DNA from: Whalleya microplaca
Taxonomy: Eukaryota; Ascomycota; Sordariomycetes; Xylariales; Xylariaceae
DNA: 64,000 nucleotides
Assembly: GCA_022497155.1 (NCBI GenBank)
Contig: MU385751.1
Location: 372,001 to 436,000 of the forward strand
Direction: 5' to 3'
Part shown: positions 1 through 11,157 of the stretch, one piece after another
Layout of the letters: each line of letters opens with the position of its first letter
Numbering within the stretch: the first letter of the stretch is position 1
Translations under genes and position numbers: made by a program
The notes under the pieces: generated by a model
What the model was told of the DNA's origin: nothing
Databases searched by the model: none
The model's input: the letters and a program-made list of their open reading frames with translations, nothing else

Positions 1-3000
1 GTCGCCAGATATTCAATACCACCGGAGTAAAATGTACTATTCTACGCATTGCACATAGCAGCAGATTGAATGGACATGATCCGTAAGATGAAGTTTTCTC
101 CCCAAGACCAAGAATCTAGATACCATCGATAATCCATGACTTTCATCTTTCGTCATCATGAGTAATATCCTACCAGGAACTTCTGAATTGATGTTAGCGG
201 GCTATATACGTACGGTCTGCAACTAGTAAGTTCATTCCTCATTCGTTTTTCAATTCATTGGGAGCCATAGCATAGTAGCACCATCACCAGTGCCGATTTT
301 ACCCTCTCCCTAGGATTGCAAGACCATTTCAACCGAGATAGAACATATCATCAATACCCAATCCCGCTGCTTTCAAGTCACTCGATTGCTTTTGCCTTGT
401 TTTGTACCAGCCTCGTCGGCACCCCTCAGCTCTAATCCTTCCAGGCACAAGTAGTTGCTCACCTTACAGTACATCACTTATCCCCAGTTGCTCAACCAAA
501 TACTATTTCGCGCTGACTAGTTCCTACTTCTATGCCGTCTTCGTACGAGAATTACCTTCTGAAAGTAATTTGTCACATCGTAACATCAGCCTAGTAATGC
601 ATCATCAATCTTCTGCAGTTGCGTTTCATCAATTCCATTCCTTTCAAGTTCAAGCGTCGTTCACATCGAGAGTACTGCGCTATTCAGAAGTAAGAGACAC
701 TCCAGAAGCTAACCACCGATTTAATATTGTATCAGGTGCAACGAAACACAAAAGCCGGTAGGGTATTCATAGCAATACCAAACAATCAAGTTTAGGCGGT
801 CTAGTTTCCAGCATAGAGGAAGGCACTGGGCATACCGTCCAAAGCCATAGAGCTAGCCACGAGAGCAACACAATCCCGACCCCGATGCCGAACATAAAAA
901 GGGGGTCAAGAACCAGCAGAGACGTCTGAGCCGTTTACCAGGCTTAAGGCCAGTGTAGCTAGCGAGAGGACTTGATTGAACCCTTGTGACGCCAACCAAC
1001 AGGTAATATTCCCGGGAGATAACATATGTCACCGCTCTAGGCTCAGGGGATGCTTCAGGGGTTTATACAGGAACTGTTATAGGGATCCACAGGGATTAAC
1101 AGTTATTCCGAAGCTACATTGGGGTATAGCCAGCTTCCACACACACAACTAACCTAGTAATTAGTTTTTCCTGCTCCTTAGATCCTACAACTTCAATACA
1201 GACCTCATATTCAAAGCTGTGCGCGTGCCTATTAGTTGTAAGTGTGACAGCATGACGTTTGGACTGAAGGCTCCACATGATCAACTCTGATTAAGGTTCG
1301 GTCCGCTCCGGCGATTAGCGGAGTTAGGCTGCATCCCTACATTGAGATGCAGCTACTCCAAACTGCCAGTCGCATATCACTAAATCCTGCGTTCAGATAC
1401 AACTAGGACAAATCAGGGGGGTCGGGCGTATAGGCAGAATTAACGGATAGGTATTCCAATGACATCTTCATTGCAATTGGCTGATGATTACGGCCAGCAT
1501 AAGACGCAAGCGATCAAGCCAAATTCTCCCAAAAATGCCACCAATATGTAATGATTGTCGCCATACATGAATCCTTAGTGGGATGAGGATAACATGTCTT
1601 CTATCAATGAAATACCCGAAGATACCGCCATGCTAAGAGTGAAGTGTGAAGAAGACGTGAGGGGTTGGATCAATAGCGTAGGCAATGAAAGCTTACAAAT
1701 AGCGGAATACTACCTATTATGCAGTTTCCGTCACACCTGAAACGCCTTCAACCTAGTACCTCTCACATGTGTATAAAGAAAGTCATGCATATGCACGTGG
1801 GAGAAATGCGGCAGTCTTATTGAAACGACACCGCTAAGTGACCGGGCGAAATTGATGATACCACCATGCAATCCTACATCGCCACTAAAAAGAGCAATTA
1901 TGACCTTGATTAAGGCTTGAATGGGCAAGTCTGCACGTCGGGGTCAGGAAACATTGCAACATAACCAATCCTGCTCGAAACATAATACCTTGTTTTGGTG
2001 ACAGCTTTCCAGGAAGCTGTGAGCCCTATGCAGCTTCTCTCGAGTGTGGTTACAGCGACCATACTATACAGGTAATAATGCATGTATATTAATGACCCCG
2101 AAATAGGACGAGAGGAAGCAGACCATCACATCATTCCTCGTTGGTTGATGTACGATTAATATTCCCCGGTGGTGTGTCTGAGGTTATGCAAACTCCAGTT
2201 AAGGCAAGCAAGTAGCCACTTACGTTGCCCTAATCGTGGAGCTTTCAGGAACAGCAGTACTCAAGATGTGGAGCAATCTGTTAATTCTCTTCAATATCTG
2301 GTCTCAAGTCATCAAATGATGTATTGCGAATGCTTCAATGTACTACAGAAAGCAGTTGTTTCTATCTAGCTTTACGTCGGCGACTGCAGTGCCCGGCAGC
2401 CAAAGTTGCATATGCAGTCGAACACGGACAATCGTAATCTCAATTTCAGGCGAGACAACATGAAGACAGTCGCATTTTGAAATATGCAGCTTAATGCGTG
2501 CTCACCAAATTTTCCGGGTGAGCTAGGTACGTGCCGTAGAGCCGCAGGGTAATGAGGCTCATATGCTTCGTGACTTCACGGATGATAATGAGTTACTCCA
2601 TCTGCACGGAGTCCGTGTTTCACTGTTCAAGCAACTAAGCGATAGTGCCTCGAGACGTGTTGATGTTGCAGAGTGCCGACAACTGACTACCAAGAATATT
2701 ATAAATATTCGTTTGATCATATTAATTGTGATTAACCCAAGCGTATACTAAATACGTACATGAATGATTTCATTGTTACTATTCCATATCCAAGCAAGAC
2801 CAAAGTATAAAGTTGTCGTTGCCAAATCTGTGTAATAAATCAAGTAAAAGTGCAAATGTGCCAGGCAAAGGACTGTATATGTTGCGTCTTGGATCAACCA
2901 GAGAACATAATGGTGTGTAAAACTTACAAAGTTGGTGTAAAAGCCTGATTCAATTAAAAGGAGTGTAGAAGAGCAAGAAAAATAGTAAAGAGTTTTAACT

Positions 3001-3004
3001 CGTG
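1..3004. other. Gene-free stretch
   Basis: I see no supportable gene here. The open frames are short, several lack an ATG, and none shows a recognisable motif or a run of frames joined by plausible splice sites. Composition is mixed, without long simple repeats. It lies downstream of the P450 gene, whose stop codon is at 3005, so the right edge contains that gene's 3' untranslated region. Confidence 0.6.
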
Positions 3005-4739
3005 TCACTCCCTAACTCGAAACCTCAAGTCCAACCTGCCGGGCGCGGCAGTGAACTGATCTCTCAAATCACCGAATAACCTCTCACCCCTATCATTGCC
3101 CCAAAATCCGACCTCGAACTTTTTGATTAACAGAGCGATGACAAATCGCATCTCACTCATCGCAAGGGACTTGCCAACGCAGTTGAAGCGGCCCTGAGAG
3201 AAGGGCGCAAACCCTCGTGCATCCTTGACCATTTCGGGTCGCGTTGTCCACCGCTCAGGAATGAACTGGTCAGCACTTTCGTAAGAGGACTCGAGGCGGG
3301 CGAGAGAGTACCGGGGTGCAACAAGCGTTACATTTCCTGGGATATATGTATCATTGATCCTCATACCCGACGGCGGGGTTTGGCGATAGCCACCCGTAGG
3401 CACAGGTGGGTGCAGGCGCAAGGTTTCGTTGATGATGGCGGTGAGGTGAGTGCAGCGCTGAAGCTGGGCGCGGTCATAGATGTCTATGTCTCCCAGTTCC
3501 GATACCAGCTTATCTTGATGCGATGGATTGCGAGCAAGCTCGTAGAAGGCAAAAACAAGGGTTGGGGCGATAGTGTCGCTATTAGTCAGGGTTAGGGGGG
3601 GAGTGTGTAGTACAACAGAGCTTTGGAGAGATCTAACCTCCCGGCGATGATAATAGTAACAGCGTCGCCGTTCAACCAATCGCGATCGGCTTCCAGAGAG
3701 CCTTTCTTCAATGATGCGTCGATGAGCCAGTGTGACACATCGGGCTTCTCGACTTTCCTCTGTGGCCTGATTAGCGAGGGGAAGGGCGAGGACTGGAGTT
3801 AGTCACCTGTATGCGTTCGCCCATGCGGTCCCTACACCACTTCATCATAGAAAGCCAGTCCCGAACAATAATCATCCAGGGAGTGATATAGAATGCAATC
3901 TGAGCGGTCCAGGGCACTGGGCTAAATGGCCCTAGCAAGCTCATAGCCTTCCTCAACAGTTGCACCGCGAAGTGCCACTTCTCATCTTGCAGCATTCCGA
4001 AGGAACGTGCAAATGCAAACTCACCCATAACATCAAATGTGAACCAGTAGAACCAGTCTGAAACATTGACAGGGACCGCATCATGAGCAAGCTCTTCGAG
4101 TCGCGCTGCAAGCGTCTCCGCGTATTCGACGACGCGTTCGTCGTAGACGTCGAGCGCCTTCTTGCTAAAGCCCCGGTCCCAGATACGCCGTCGGGCATCG
4201 TGATCCTTAATGCTCCGCGTCGTATTCACTGCGATTTCGGGGAGCAAAAAATCGTACCACACAGCTTTGGTACAAGGTTTGCGAGGCCCGTCGATGGCCA
4301 GTGGGACAGCAGCGTCAATGATGGTCAACTCCTCCGGCCCGGTCCGGATAACGGGCCCGTACTGCTTGCGCAGCTCTTCGAGGACGAGATAGTTCTTCCC
4401 TGTGCGACATTGCCACACGTGCCAAAATTTAGTGAGTCCAGCTGCCCAAGGGCCGGAGAAATGGCGCAGGCGATGGAAGTATTTCCGGTATATGAGGATG
4501 CTAGTGAATAATCCAGCTGCATACGAGCTTACCACAAGTCCCGTCGTCCTCAGACTGCTGTGGACGTCTAACCCAAGGCAACATTCGGCTAAGGAGAACG
4601 TGAATGCAAGAAAAGAGTAAACCTTGACTAGTGTGGGTGCCTGCATATGCCATTCTCCTCGGATGAAGATGGCATGGTGGGATACAACTCCCAGAATGGC
4701 AGCCCCTAGACAAAGATGGCTTCGTGCTGTGAACGACAT
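3005..4739 (-). CDS. Cytochrome P450 monooxygenase
   Basis: A haem-thiolate monooxygenase, probably anchored in the ER membrane and oxidising a product of the neighbouring terpenoid enzyme. Exons are 4739-3807, 3759-3638 and 3578-3005 (introns of 47 and 59 nt), giving 542 residues, a normal length. The N-terminus carries several hydrophobic segments instead of one, as in the tryprostatin B 6-hydroxylase-like fungal P450s. The I-helix reads AGSDTIAPTL across the second splice junction, the K-helix has ETLRLHPP, then PERW, then the haem loop FSQGRFNCVG with Cys at about residue 485. The ATG at 4739 was chosen because the protein then begins just before the membrane segments; a longer open frame reaches 5018. 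It is divergent from the UbiA-family gene. The substrate cannot be read from sequence. All core motifs are intact. Confidence 0.9.
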
Positions 4740-5189
4740 GCTACCAGATGATACTAGGATAAGTCTTCGGAATGTATCAGTAGAGTTCAAAGGCGGTGGG
4801 AGAATAGGTATTGTAAGAAGTGCTATAAATGAAAGCAGGTGTAGGAGAACGAGGCATATCCGGCGAGTTGATATGAAACCTCCCGAGCAACGAACTATCA
4901 TCTCTTGATCTTGCCACAGAGTAACGCATTCCGTAGGATTACCTGTTTCTAGCCAAGCCCCAACACGTAATCGGTAGGAATACGTATCTGAAATGGATAA
5001 CGCTGAAAGATACCACATACTAAACAGTCGAAATAATGCATGTATGGGTGTAGATCACGTATATATGGGATATATTGCGCAGGAGTACAAAAGAGGTGGC
5101 AGTCAGTCACGAGGAAGCCTACGAGACAGGTCTACCAAAGGTTTACTCCGATTCAACCATACCAAGATAACCACACACACTCGAGAAAC
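4740..5189. promoter_or_regulatory. Divergent promoter, P450 / UbiA-family gene
   Basis: These 450 bases separate the start codons of two oppositely transcribed cluster genes, so both must use it as promoter and 5' leader. This arrangement suggests co-regulation. I could not identify a specific operator with confidence. Confidence 0.5.
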
Positions 5190-6208
5190 ATGCGTCCTGC
5201 ACCTATCAACTCAGTAAGTTGGCACTCGTACGATGCTGCCGCAAGAAAGCTCACCCTTACCTGGCTAAGGTCTTGCGTCGTATCCAAAGTAGCACGTGCC
5301 TTTCCCATGCCTACTCGATATGGCTGTTTACGTTTAGCGACCTCAAGACGATCGTGGTCCCCCAGACCATATTTGGTATTCTCAATGCTCTGGCGCTTTC
5401 ACTGGACCAGCAAGGGCCTCTTAAATGGCTCAAGATACTACTTCGACTCCCCGCGGTGGCCTTCGTTGTTTGGATCAACCTGCTCCCCTTCGCCATTGAC
5501 AATCAGCGACAGCCAAAGGCTATCCTCGAAGACAAGCACAACAAGCCATGGAGGACGATGCCCTCTGGCCGAATGTCGGAGACACAGGCCAAAACTCTGA
5601 TGCTCGTTCTTTACCCGGTGGCGTTCTGTGCTAGCTTGTGGCTTGGAGGCGTCAGGCAGTGTCTTACCCTCATGGTGCTCGGATATGGATATAACGACCT
5701 CAACTTGGCCGACTGGAGCTGGGTCAGTCGAAACGCGATTAACGCGCTCGGTTTTTGCTGTTTTGCCTCGGGAGCCCTAGAAGTAGCACTCAATGCGCCA
5801 CTATCTAGAGAGCACCGTATCATGCTTGAGTGGCTCGGTATCATCGCCGCCGTGGTATTTACAACAGTACAAACACAGGACATGGCCGACCAGGTAGGTG
5901 ATCGCATGCGGGGACGAAGATCGCTGCCCCTATCAGTAGGCGACGGCATGGCACGCTGGTTAACTGCAACGCCCATGATGATATGGTCGGTGGTCTGCCC
6001 CCTCTATTGGGGGGTTAGCATTGGTCTGCATACGCTGGTCGGAGCCCTTGGGCTAGGGATTGCATGCAGGACGGTCGCGTTTCGTAGTGTCGAGGCTGAT
6101 AAGCGAACATTTCGGCTTTGGAACGCGTGGATGGCATGCCTCTACGCGCTTCCGTTGCTAGCCAGCATGGAGTTACATCGACAGCCCTTTGCAAGCATGG
6201 AGTCTTAG
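5190..6208 (+). CDS. UbiA-family membrane prenyltransferase / terpene cyclase
   Basis: An integral membrane enzyme of the UbiA superfamily, 320 residues, mostly hydrophobic helices. Members either move a prenyl group to an acceptor or, like Fma-TC of fumagillin biosynthesis, cyclise farnesyl diphosphate. Exon 1 is only 5190-5213 (MRPAPINS); a 56-nt intron ends at 5269 and exon 2 runs 5270-6208. The small exon is inferred because the long frame has no early ATG of its own. The first metal/diphosphate motif is NQRQP (residues 86-90) followed by ED (95-96) and NKPWR, so an Asp of the classical NDxxDxxxD is missing. The second motif, DMADQVGD (Asp212, Asp215, Asp219) then GRRSLP, is canonical. 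Its neighbours (P450, hydrolase, methyltransferase) support a role as the scaffold-forming step. Whether it cyclises or transfers a prenyl group is undecided. Confidence 0.85.
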
Positions 6209-7036
6209 AAGGATCAACGGTTTCGGTCCCGACCAGCAGGGCTGGCATGGTTTCGAGCGATCCGCAGTTTTTTATACGCTATACAGAAATGAAGTTTACC
6301 GCGGTCTGAGCTTAAATGAAACTTTAAACTATCGGCCTCTTAGATCGCAAATGTCCCCCCTATTTACGGCACATCAATGTTACATTGTTTGCCGTGATCC
6401 TTTACCAACTCATAGTCATCAGTGGTTACAGATGTGATGTACCAAGCTTGAAGATATCCAGCGTACGTGTAGAAGGTCTACCAAAGCGCATTTTATACCC
6501 AAAGGAGGTAGGTATAGTACACAAGTGCGATAGTACAAAATGATGCTGAAACAGATACCAAATCGGCCCCCTCGGAATTCTTATTCTCTATTAGTACGCC
6601 AGCGAGGTCATCGCCTTACATAAGCAAGGGGGCTTGCGAATAAGAAAATCGACGCTCTGATCCAGAGGACAACCTGACGTAGCTCATGCAACGTCAGTAT
6701 AATGTTTATATCATATCTGTTTCAAGCAAGGGATGGCGGGTGGAGGAGCCCGGCAGTCCGGGAAGCAACGGGAAGTGGTTGAGTGGCGCCGCTACTGCAT
6801 CCATCACCTGCAGGAGGATCTATCTAACGTACAGTGTCTGTACTTCAGCGGTTGGGGGCTATTTGTCTTCTTTGGTGCTCCAACTATGATATATGACATA
6901 TCTACTCGTTAGTTACGTCGCCAAATTTAGAGGCAAACGAAGAAGTTCGTTCAAATGCCCCCCCTGCATAGCTCAAACAGCGTCCTCGAGCATTCATCCC
7001 TACCCCCTATCTTCCTATTCTGCCTGTTAGCAGACA
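6209..7036. other. Intergenic, UbiA gene to hydrolase
   Basis: About 830 bases holding the 3' end of the UbiA gene and the promoter of the hydrolase. Short open frames such as 6686-6889 show no family resemblance. I see no other feature. Confidence 0.5.
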
Positions 7037-7852
7037 ATGTCTAAGCCAGTCTTCGTCCTTCTCCACGGCGCGTGGCATAGCCCTCGGTGCTGGAACAACG
7101 TCGTTGCCGCACTCGACAAGGCAGGCTACTCAACGGTCGTCCCGGCGCTGCCCTCATCCGGGTCCACCCCACCCACGCCCGACTGGTCAGAAGACGTCGA
7201 GACGATCAGGAAGACTGTCCTCGACCTCGTCCTAGAGAACGATGTCGTTGTGGTCATGCATAGCTTCAGTGGTACGACTGGCGGCACCGCCCTGGAGGGT
7301 CTGGACAAGCCGAAATGCGCATCGATGGGACTCAGGGGTGGGGTCATAAGGCTGGTCTATATCGCAGCCTTCATTGTGCCCGCGGGGTTCCAGCATTCCC
7401 CGCATGGCACGCGCGACAATATGGTTCCCGAAATGAGAACCAATTTTGACGTTCGTTTAACCTCAAGTTTCCCCTAGTGACATCTGACCAGTTTATCTCA
7501 GGCCGGTGTCATCACCGTGGCACCCGAGCACCTAAAAGGCATGTTCTACCAAGATCTGGACGACGAAACCATCGCCGAGCTAGGCAAGGACCTGCGGCCG
7601 CAGAGCCTGGGTGCTTACTGGAGCACCACCACGCACGCTGCTTGGCGCCACATCCCGACCACGTATGTCCTGTGCACGGGAGACAGGCCGAGTACTGTGG
7701 CTGCGGCGCAGTATCTTGTTGACACGGCGAAAGCAAGTGGAACGCACAAGATCGACAACATCATCAAAATTGATACCGGCCACTCGCCGTTCATCAGCAA
7801 GCCGGAGTTGACAGCCGAGATCCTCATCAAGGAGTCTAGTCGGCAAGTCTAG
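7037..7852 (+). CDS. Alpha/beta hydrolase
   Basis: A small soluble alpha/beta-hydrolase-fold enzyme of 254 residues. Exon 1 is 7037-7450 and exon 2 is 7502-7852; the 51-nt intron starts with the less usual GTTCGT and carries CTGAC before its TTTATCTCAG end. The N-terminus has the oxyanion-hole signature HGAWHSPRCW (residues 10-19). The nucleophile is most likely Ser76 in HSFSG, with Asp199 in CTGD and His232 in DTGHSP completing the triad. This family includes esterases, lactonases and tailoring hydrolases and is common in secondary-metabolite clusters, but the substrate cannot be predicted. It converges on the methyltransferase, with 167 bases between the stop codons. The catalytic residues are complete, so it is probably active. 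Confidence 0.88.
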
Positions 7853-8019
7853 ATTTGGATGCTAGTAATGAGAGTCTCATTCACGTTCAAACGCAAAGCA
7901 GCAACAGCATGTTGTTCCAGATGTAGTTCATATCAACCCTAATTATTGCGCGCCGCCTTGCCAATATTAAAAAATTTTACTATGTATACTGTTTAGATGT
8001 ATGTTGCCACATCTGCCGT

Positions 8020-9078
8020 TCATTTGAGTGGCCGCTGTCCGATGACAGTCAATCGACCTACGCTATAAGCGAGTTTCTGCCTATCTCTGAAGACGCGTGA
8101 AATCAAAGCCCGACAATGATCACCAGAGCCGTTGCGCATGGGATCCAAGGCCTTGTAACTCACTTCCTCAGAAGCCATCAATGCTGTGTCCAGCTGGAAA
8201 GCCAGCAGCTCCAACGGGAACAGAAGATTGTCTGTTGCGATGTTCACGAGTCCGTTCTTCTCAAAGAACTCGGGTAGTCGAATTGGCCAACTGCGAAGGA
8301 TTCAAATCAGTATCAATGTATTACTTCAACATGTGCTACTCACTCATCAGTTGTCCAGTTAGGCCTCGTTCCGCCCAATGTGCCTATCATCTCTAGGAGC
8401 GGGGTCAAGTTATCCTCAATGTCTTTTCCTTCTTCTGTCCGTACGATCTTCCAGTTGCTATAGTCGATCTCTCCCCACGAAATCCATCCTCCGGGTTCTG
8501 TGGCGATAGTAAGCATATGTATACAGATAGGCAAAGTACGTTTATGAGAGGCATACTCAGTAGTCTAACCAGGTTGCGTATGATGGGTGCGGGATCATTG
8601 TTGTGTACCGCAAGGTGAAACAACTGGACATGAACGATGTCGTATTGCCCTAGCAAATGCTCCGGCAGTGGTGCTAGGCAGTCGACATTGTGCAGGGACA
8701 CGTTCAGGGGTAACCACTCTTTTGGAGGGCTCTGCGTCAAGTCGACGTCAAATCCGTCGATATGAGCAGAAGACGGTAGATGACGCGCCAGGTCAACAAG
8801 CCAGATCCTAGATAGTTCACGTTTCAGTACGGTTGTTGGGGATCATGTAATGGGGGACGAGTACCCAGTGCCGACACCGATCTCCGCCACGCGTAGATTA
8901 TCAGTATTCGCCGGGATGTTCGGGTGCAGTGTAAAGCCGCCATCCTTCCAGAGGAAGAATTGCAGGTTCAATCTGGATCGTACCTTAGCTCACTAGGTAG
9001 CTGAAATGCAAGAAGGGATTATAGGTACCTCGCATTTGCCGAGAAGCTTCTCCCCAGAATGTACGCTTCTTGCTCCAT
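8020..9078 (-). CDS. LaeA-like SAM-dependent methyltransferase
   Basis: A class I SAM methyltransferase of the fungal LaeA/UMTA type, 277 residues in this model. Exons are 9078-9029, 8972-8865, 8807-8557, 8497-8344 and 8290-8020; all four introns are 53-59 nt and all phases agree. After the first junction the protein reads RLNLQFFLW, typical of the family. The SAM-binding motif I is EIGVGTGIWLVDLA, followed by DGFDVDLTQSPP, the YDIVHVQ strand and LLKPGGWISW. The start at 9078 (MEQEAYILGR) is the first ATG in frame, but the in-frame sequence just upstream (ILNYTFTNIW) also looks coding, so a further 5' exon is possible. In its place in the cluster it may methylate the terpenoid product; LaeA-like proteins can also act in regulation. 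Function here is inferred from context. Confidence 0.85.
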
Positions 9079-9746
9079 CCTATCAGACCAGATATTGGTA
9101 AAGGTGTAGTTCAGGATTCTTGGTGACGGTAGGCAGAAGTTGCTGGCTGCTTCTCTCCCGCAGTCAGGATCAGGAGAGATGATGGGGTGGGATTGATAAA
9201 AGTCCCGACTGGATAGTCGTAGGCCCAGCGTTATATATCATGCTATGTAACCTTGGAGGAAGCATTGCATGACGGCTCGGCAACGCTGTACCCTACACCA
9301 TTCAAATAAGGTTGTGGCTTGAAGGATCATCACGCAGATCTGTACTTTGGGGTAGGTAACGGAATCCAACCTATAGGCAACGACCTCGCACGCACTTATA
9401 GTCGCAAGCTGTATCGTGCTTGATGTATTGCACCCACGGTCTGCTCCATGTTATCAGATGCTAGATGCGGCAGTCTGAGTGTGAGAGGATGATCCTTATA
9501 CCTGTTTTGGTCATAAGTGATCAGCAATGGTGTTTCGTTTCGTTTCCTTCCAGCTGCAGTCTATCGTAGCTCGCATATGTGCCGAGTTCATCACAATCGG
9601 CTCCGAGACGGACGAGAGGCCGATAGGTGAGTTCAAAGGCTTCGGGTCCCTCCCAAAACATACGCCCAATTATCATTGATGGCCATCATAACTATCATTT
9701 TGTCTTGTCTATTGGCAAACTTAAATTTTTCCGTTTCATCGCAAAG
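9079..9746. promoter_or_regulatory. Divergent intergenic, methyltransferase / rhodopsin-domain protein
   Basis: This 670-base stretch lies between two divergent genes and must contain both promoters. Its left 100 bases may still hold coding sequence of the methyltransferase. I see no defined operator. Confidence 0.4.
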
Positions 9747-11157
9747 ATGGCACCCTACTCTGCGACAATGGAGTTTCCTACCGCCGTACTTGCGGTTAAT
9801 AGTGGTGGTCTCGTTCTCTCCTTTTCGGCTGTTGCCATGAGATTATGGTCTCTCTTCCTTCGCCGGGTTCCCATGAGACTGTCAGACTACATGATCATTA
9901 CTTCATGGGTGAGTAAGATTCCATGATATTATATGCCGCAGGAACGTAATTAACAATATGTTTCAGGTCTTTACTCTGGCCCTTGTTATTAGTGAAAACT
10001 ACTGTGTTACGCGTGGGGGCGTCGGTCAAAAAGTAACGAATGTTACTGAAGAGGAGTTGCTATTCTCAACCAAGGTATCATCTAATTACTTATTTTCTCT
10101 CTCTGCGCGAGCATCTTGTAACACGAGGCGCAGCAATTCGTACCCATCGGGGTGTTCGGGTCGTTGGCAGTGGCCTTCGTCAAGATTTCAATCCTTGACT
10201 TTCTCCTTTCCCTTTTCTCAACTGAGCGCCGCTTTCGCATCGCGGCCTATGTCTTGATGAGCCTTACCACCGGGTACGGACTGAGCTTCGCTATCGTCTC
10301 ACTGGCGGGCTGTAGACCTTTCGAAGCCAACTGGGACAAGACGTCGTATCCGGACTACTATTGCATTAATACATCGCACTTCTATATCTCGCAGGCAGCT
10401 ATCGGCACCACGCTGGACTGTCTCATCCTCCTGCTGCCAGTCCCGATAGTTTGGAACCTGGCGCTGAAGACAAGCAAAAAGATTGCTCTGACTGTCCTCT
10501 TCACCATCGGTATCTTGTAAGTTCCGGATTCATCGCCAGCACTACGCGATATCGTGTGCGCATGGCACCTGGCTTACCAAGTGAAACAGGATCTGCGCCG
10601 TCTCAATAACCCGGCTGGCCTACAACACGCAGGAGACCTGGATGCTCGCGCACTTCACGGAATACGCCGGCGTCACCGCCATCCTCGGCGCGCTGGAAGC
10701 CAATCTGTCCATCGTCTGCGCGTGCCTTCCCGCCTTCCCGACCCTGCTGGCCTTCCTAGCGGAAAAGATCAGGATGACTCTCGGCTCCAGTAACGACAGG
10801 TTCAAGATGCTGCTCAACAACTCGCCTTTCGGGTATCGCAGGACTGCCCCCGGCACCGTCAAGCTCAGCTCCTCGACCGACAGGCGAGGGACCTCGTCCA
10901 CTAATGGTGATCTGGAGAGCCTCAGGCTCCAGGAACAGCAGATGAATATGTATCCGCTGAACATAGCGACTGCGACTCGCACGAGTCCAAGTGAGGGAAT
11001 CGGGTGGGTGGACCCGAAAAGTAAAAGCTCTACCGAGGGCGATTCCACGATCTCCTGGAGCATGGCTGAAGCTCTGGAGATGGCGCGACTTGGAGACACC
11101 GTCGAGCCGTATAATAATATCAGCGTGACAAAGACTTGGGGCGTCGACCAGAGCTGA
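9747..11157 (+). CDS. Fungal rhodopsin-domain integral membrane protein (PTH11-like)
   Basis: A predicted seven-helix membrane protein of about 408 residues, of the large fungal family with a conserved rhodopsin-like core found in PTH11-type receptors. Exons are 9747-9908, 9967-10074, 10128-10516 and 10590-11157; the second intron could also end at 10133, removing two residues. Family signs are the hydrophobic helices, the VKISILDFLLSLF helix, the extracellular loop CRPFEANWDKTSYPDYYC with two cysteines, the helix LDCLILLLPVPIVWNLAL, and the last helices starting at ICAVSITRL. The C-terminal 130 residues form a polar Ser/Thr-rich cytoplasmic tail. No CFEM domain is present. It borders the terpenoid cluster and may be a member or only a neighbour; ligand and role are unknown. 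Confidence 0.82.

Noticed and set aside
402..761. 119-residue open frame on the + strand
   Set aside because: It starts without an ATG, has low-complexity Ser/Tyr-rich composition and no family resemblance or splice partners.
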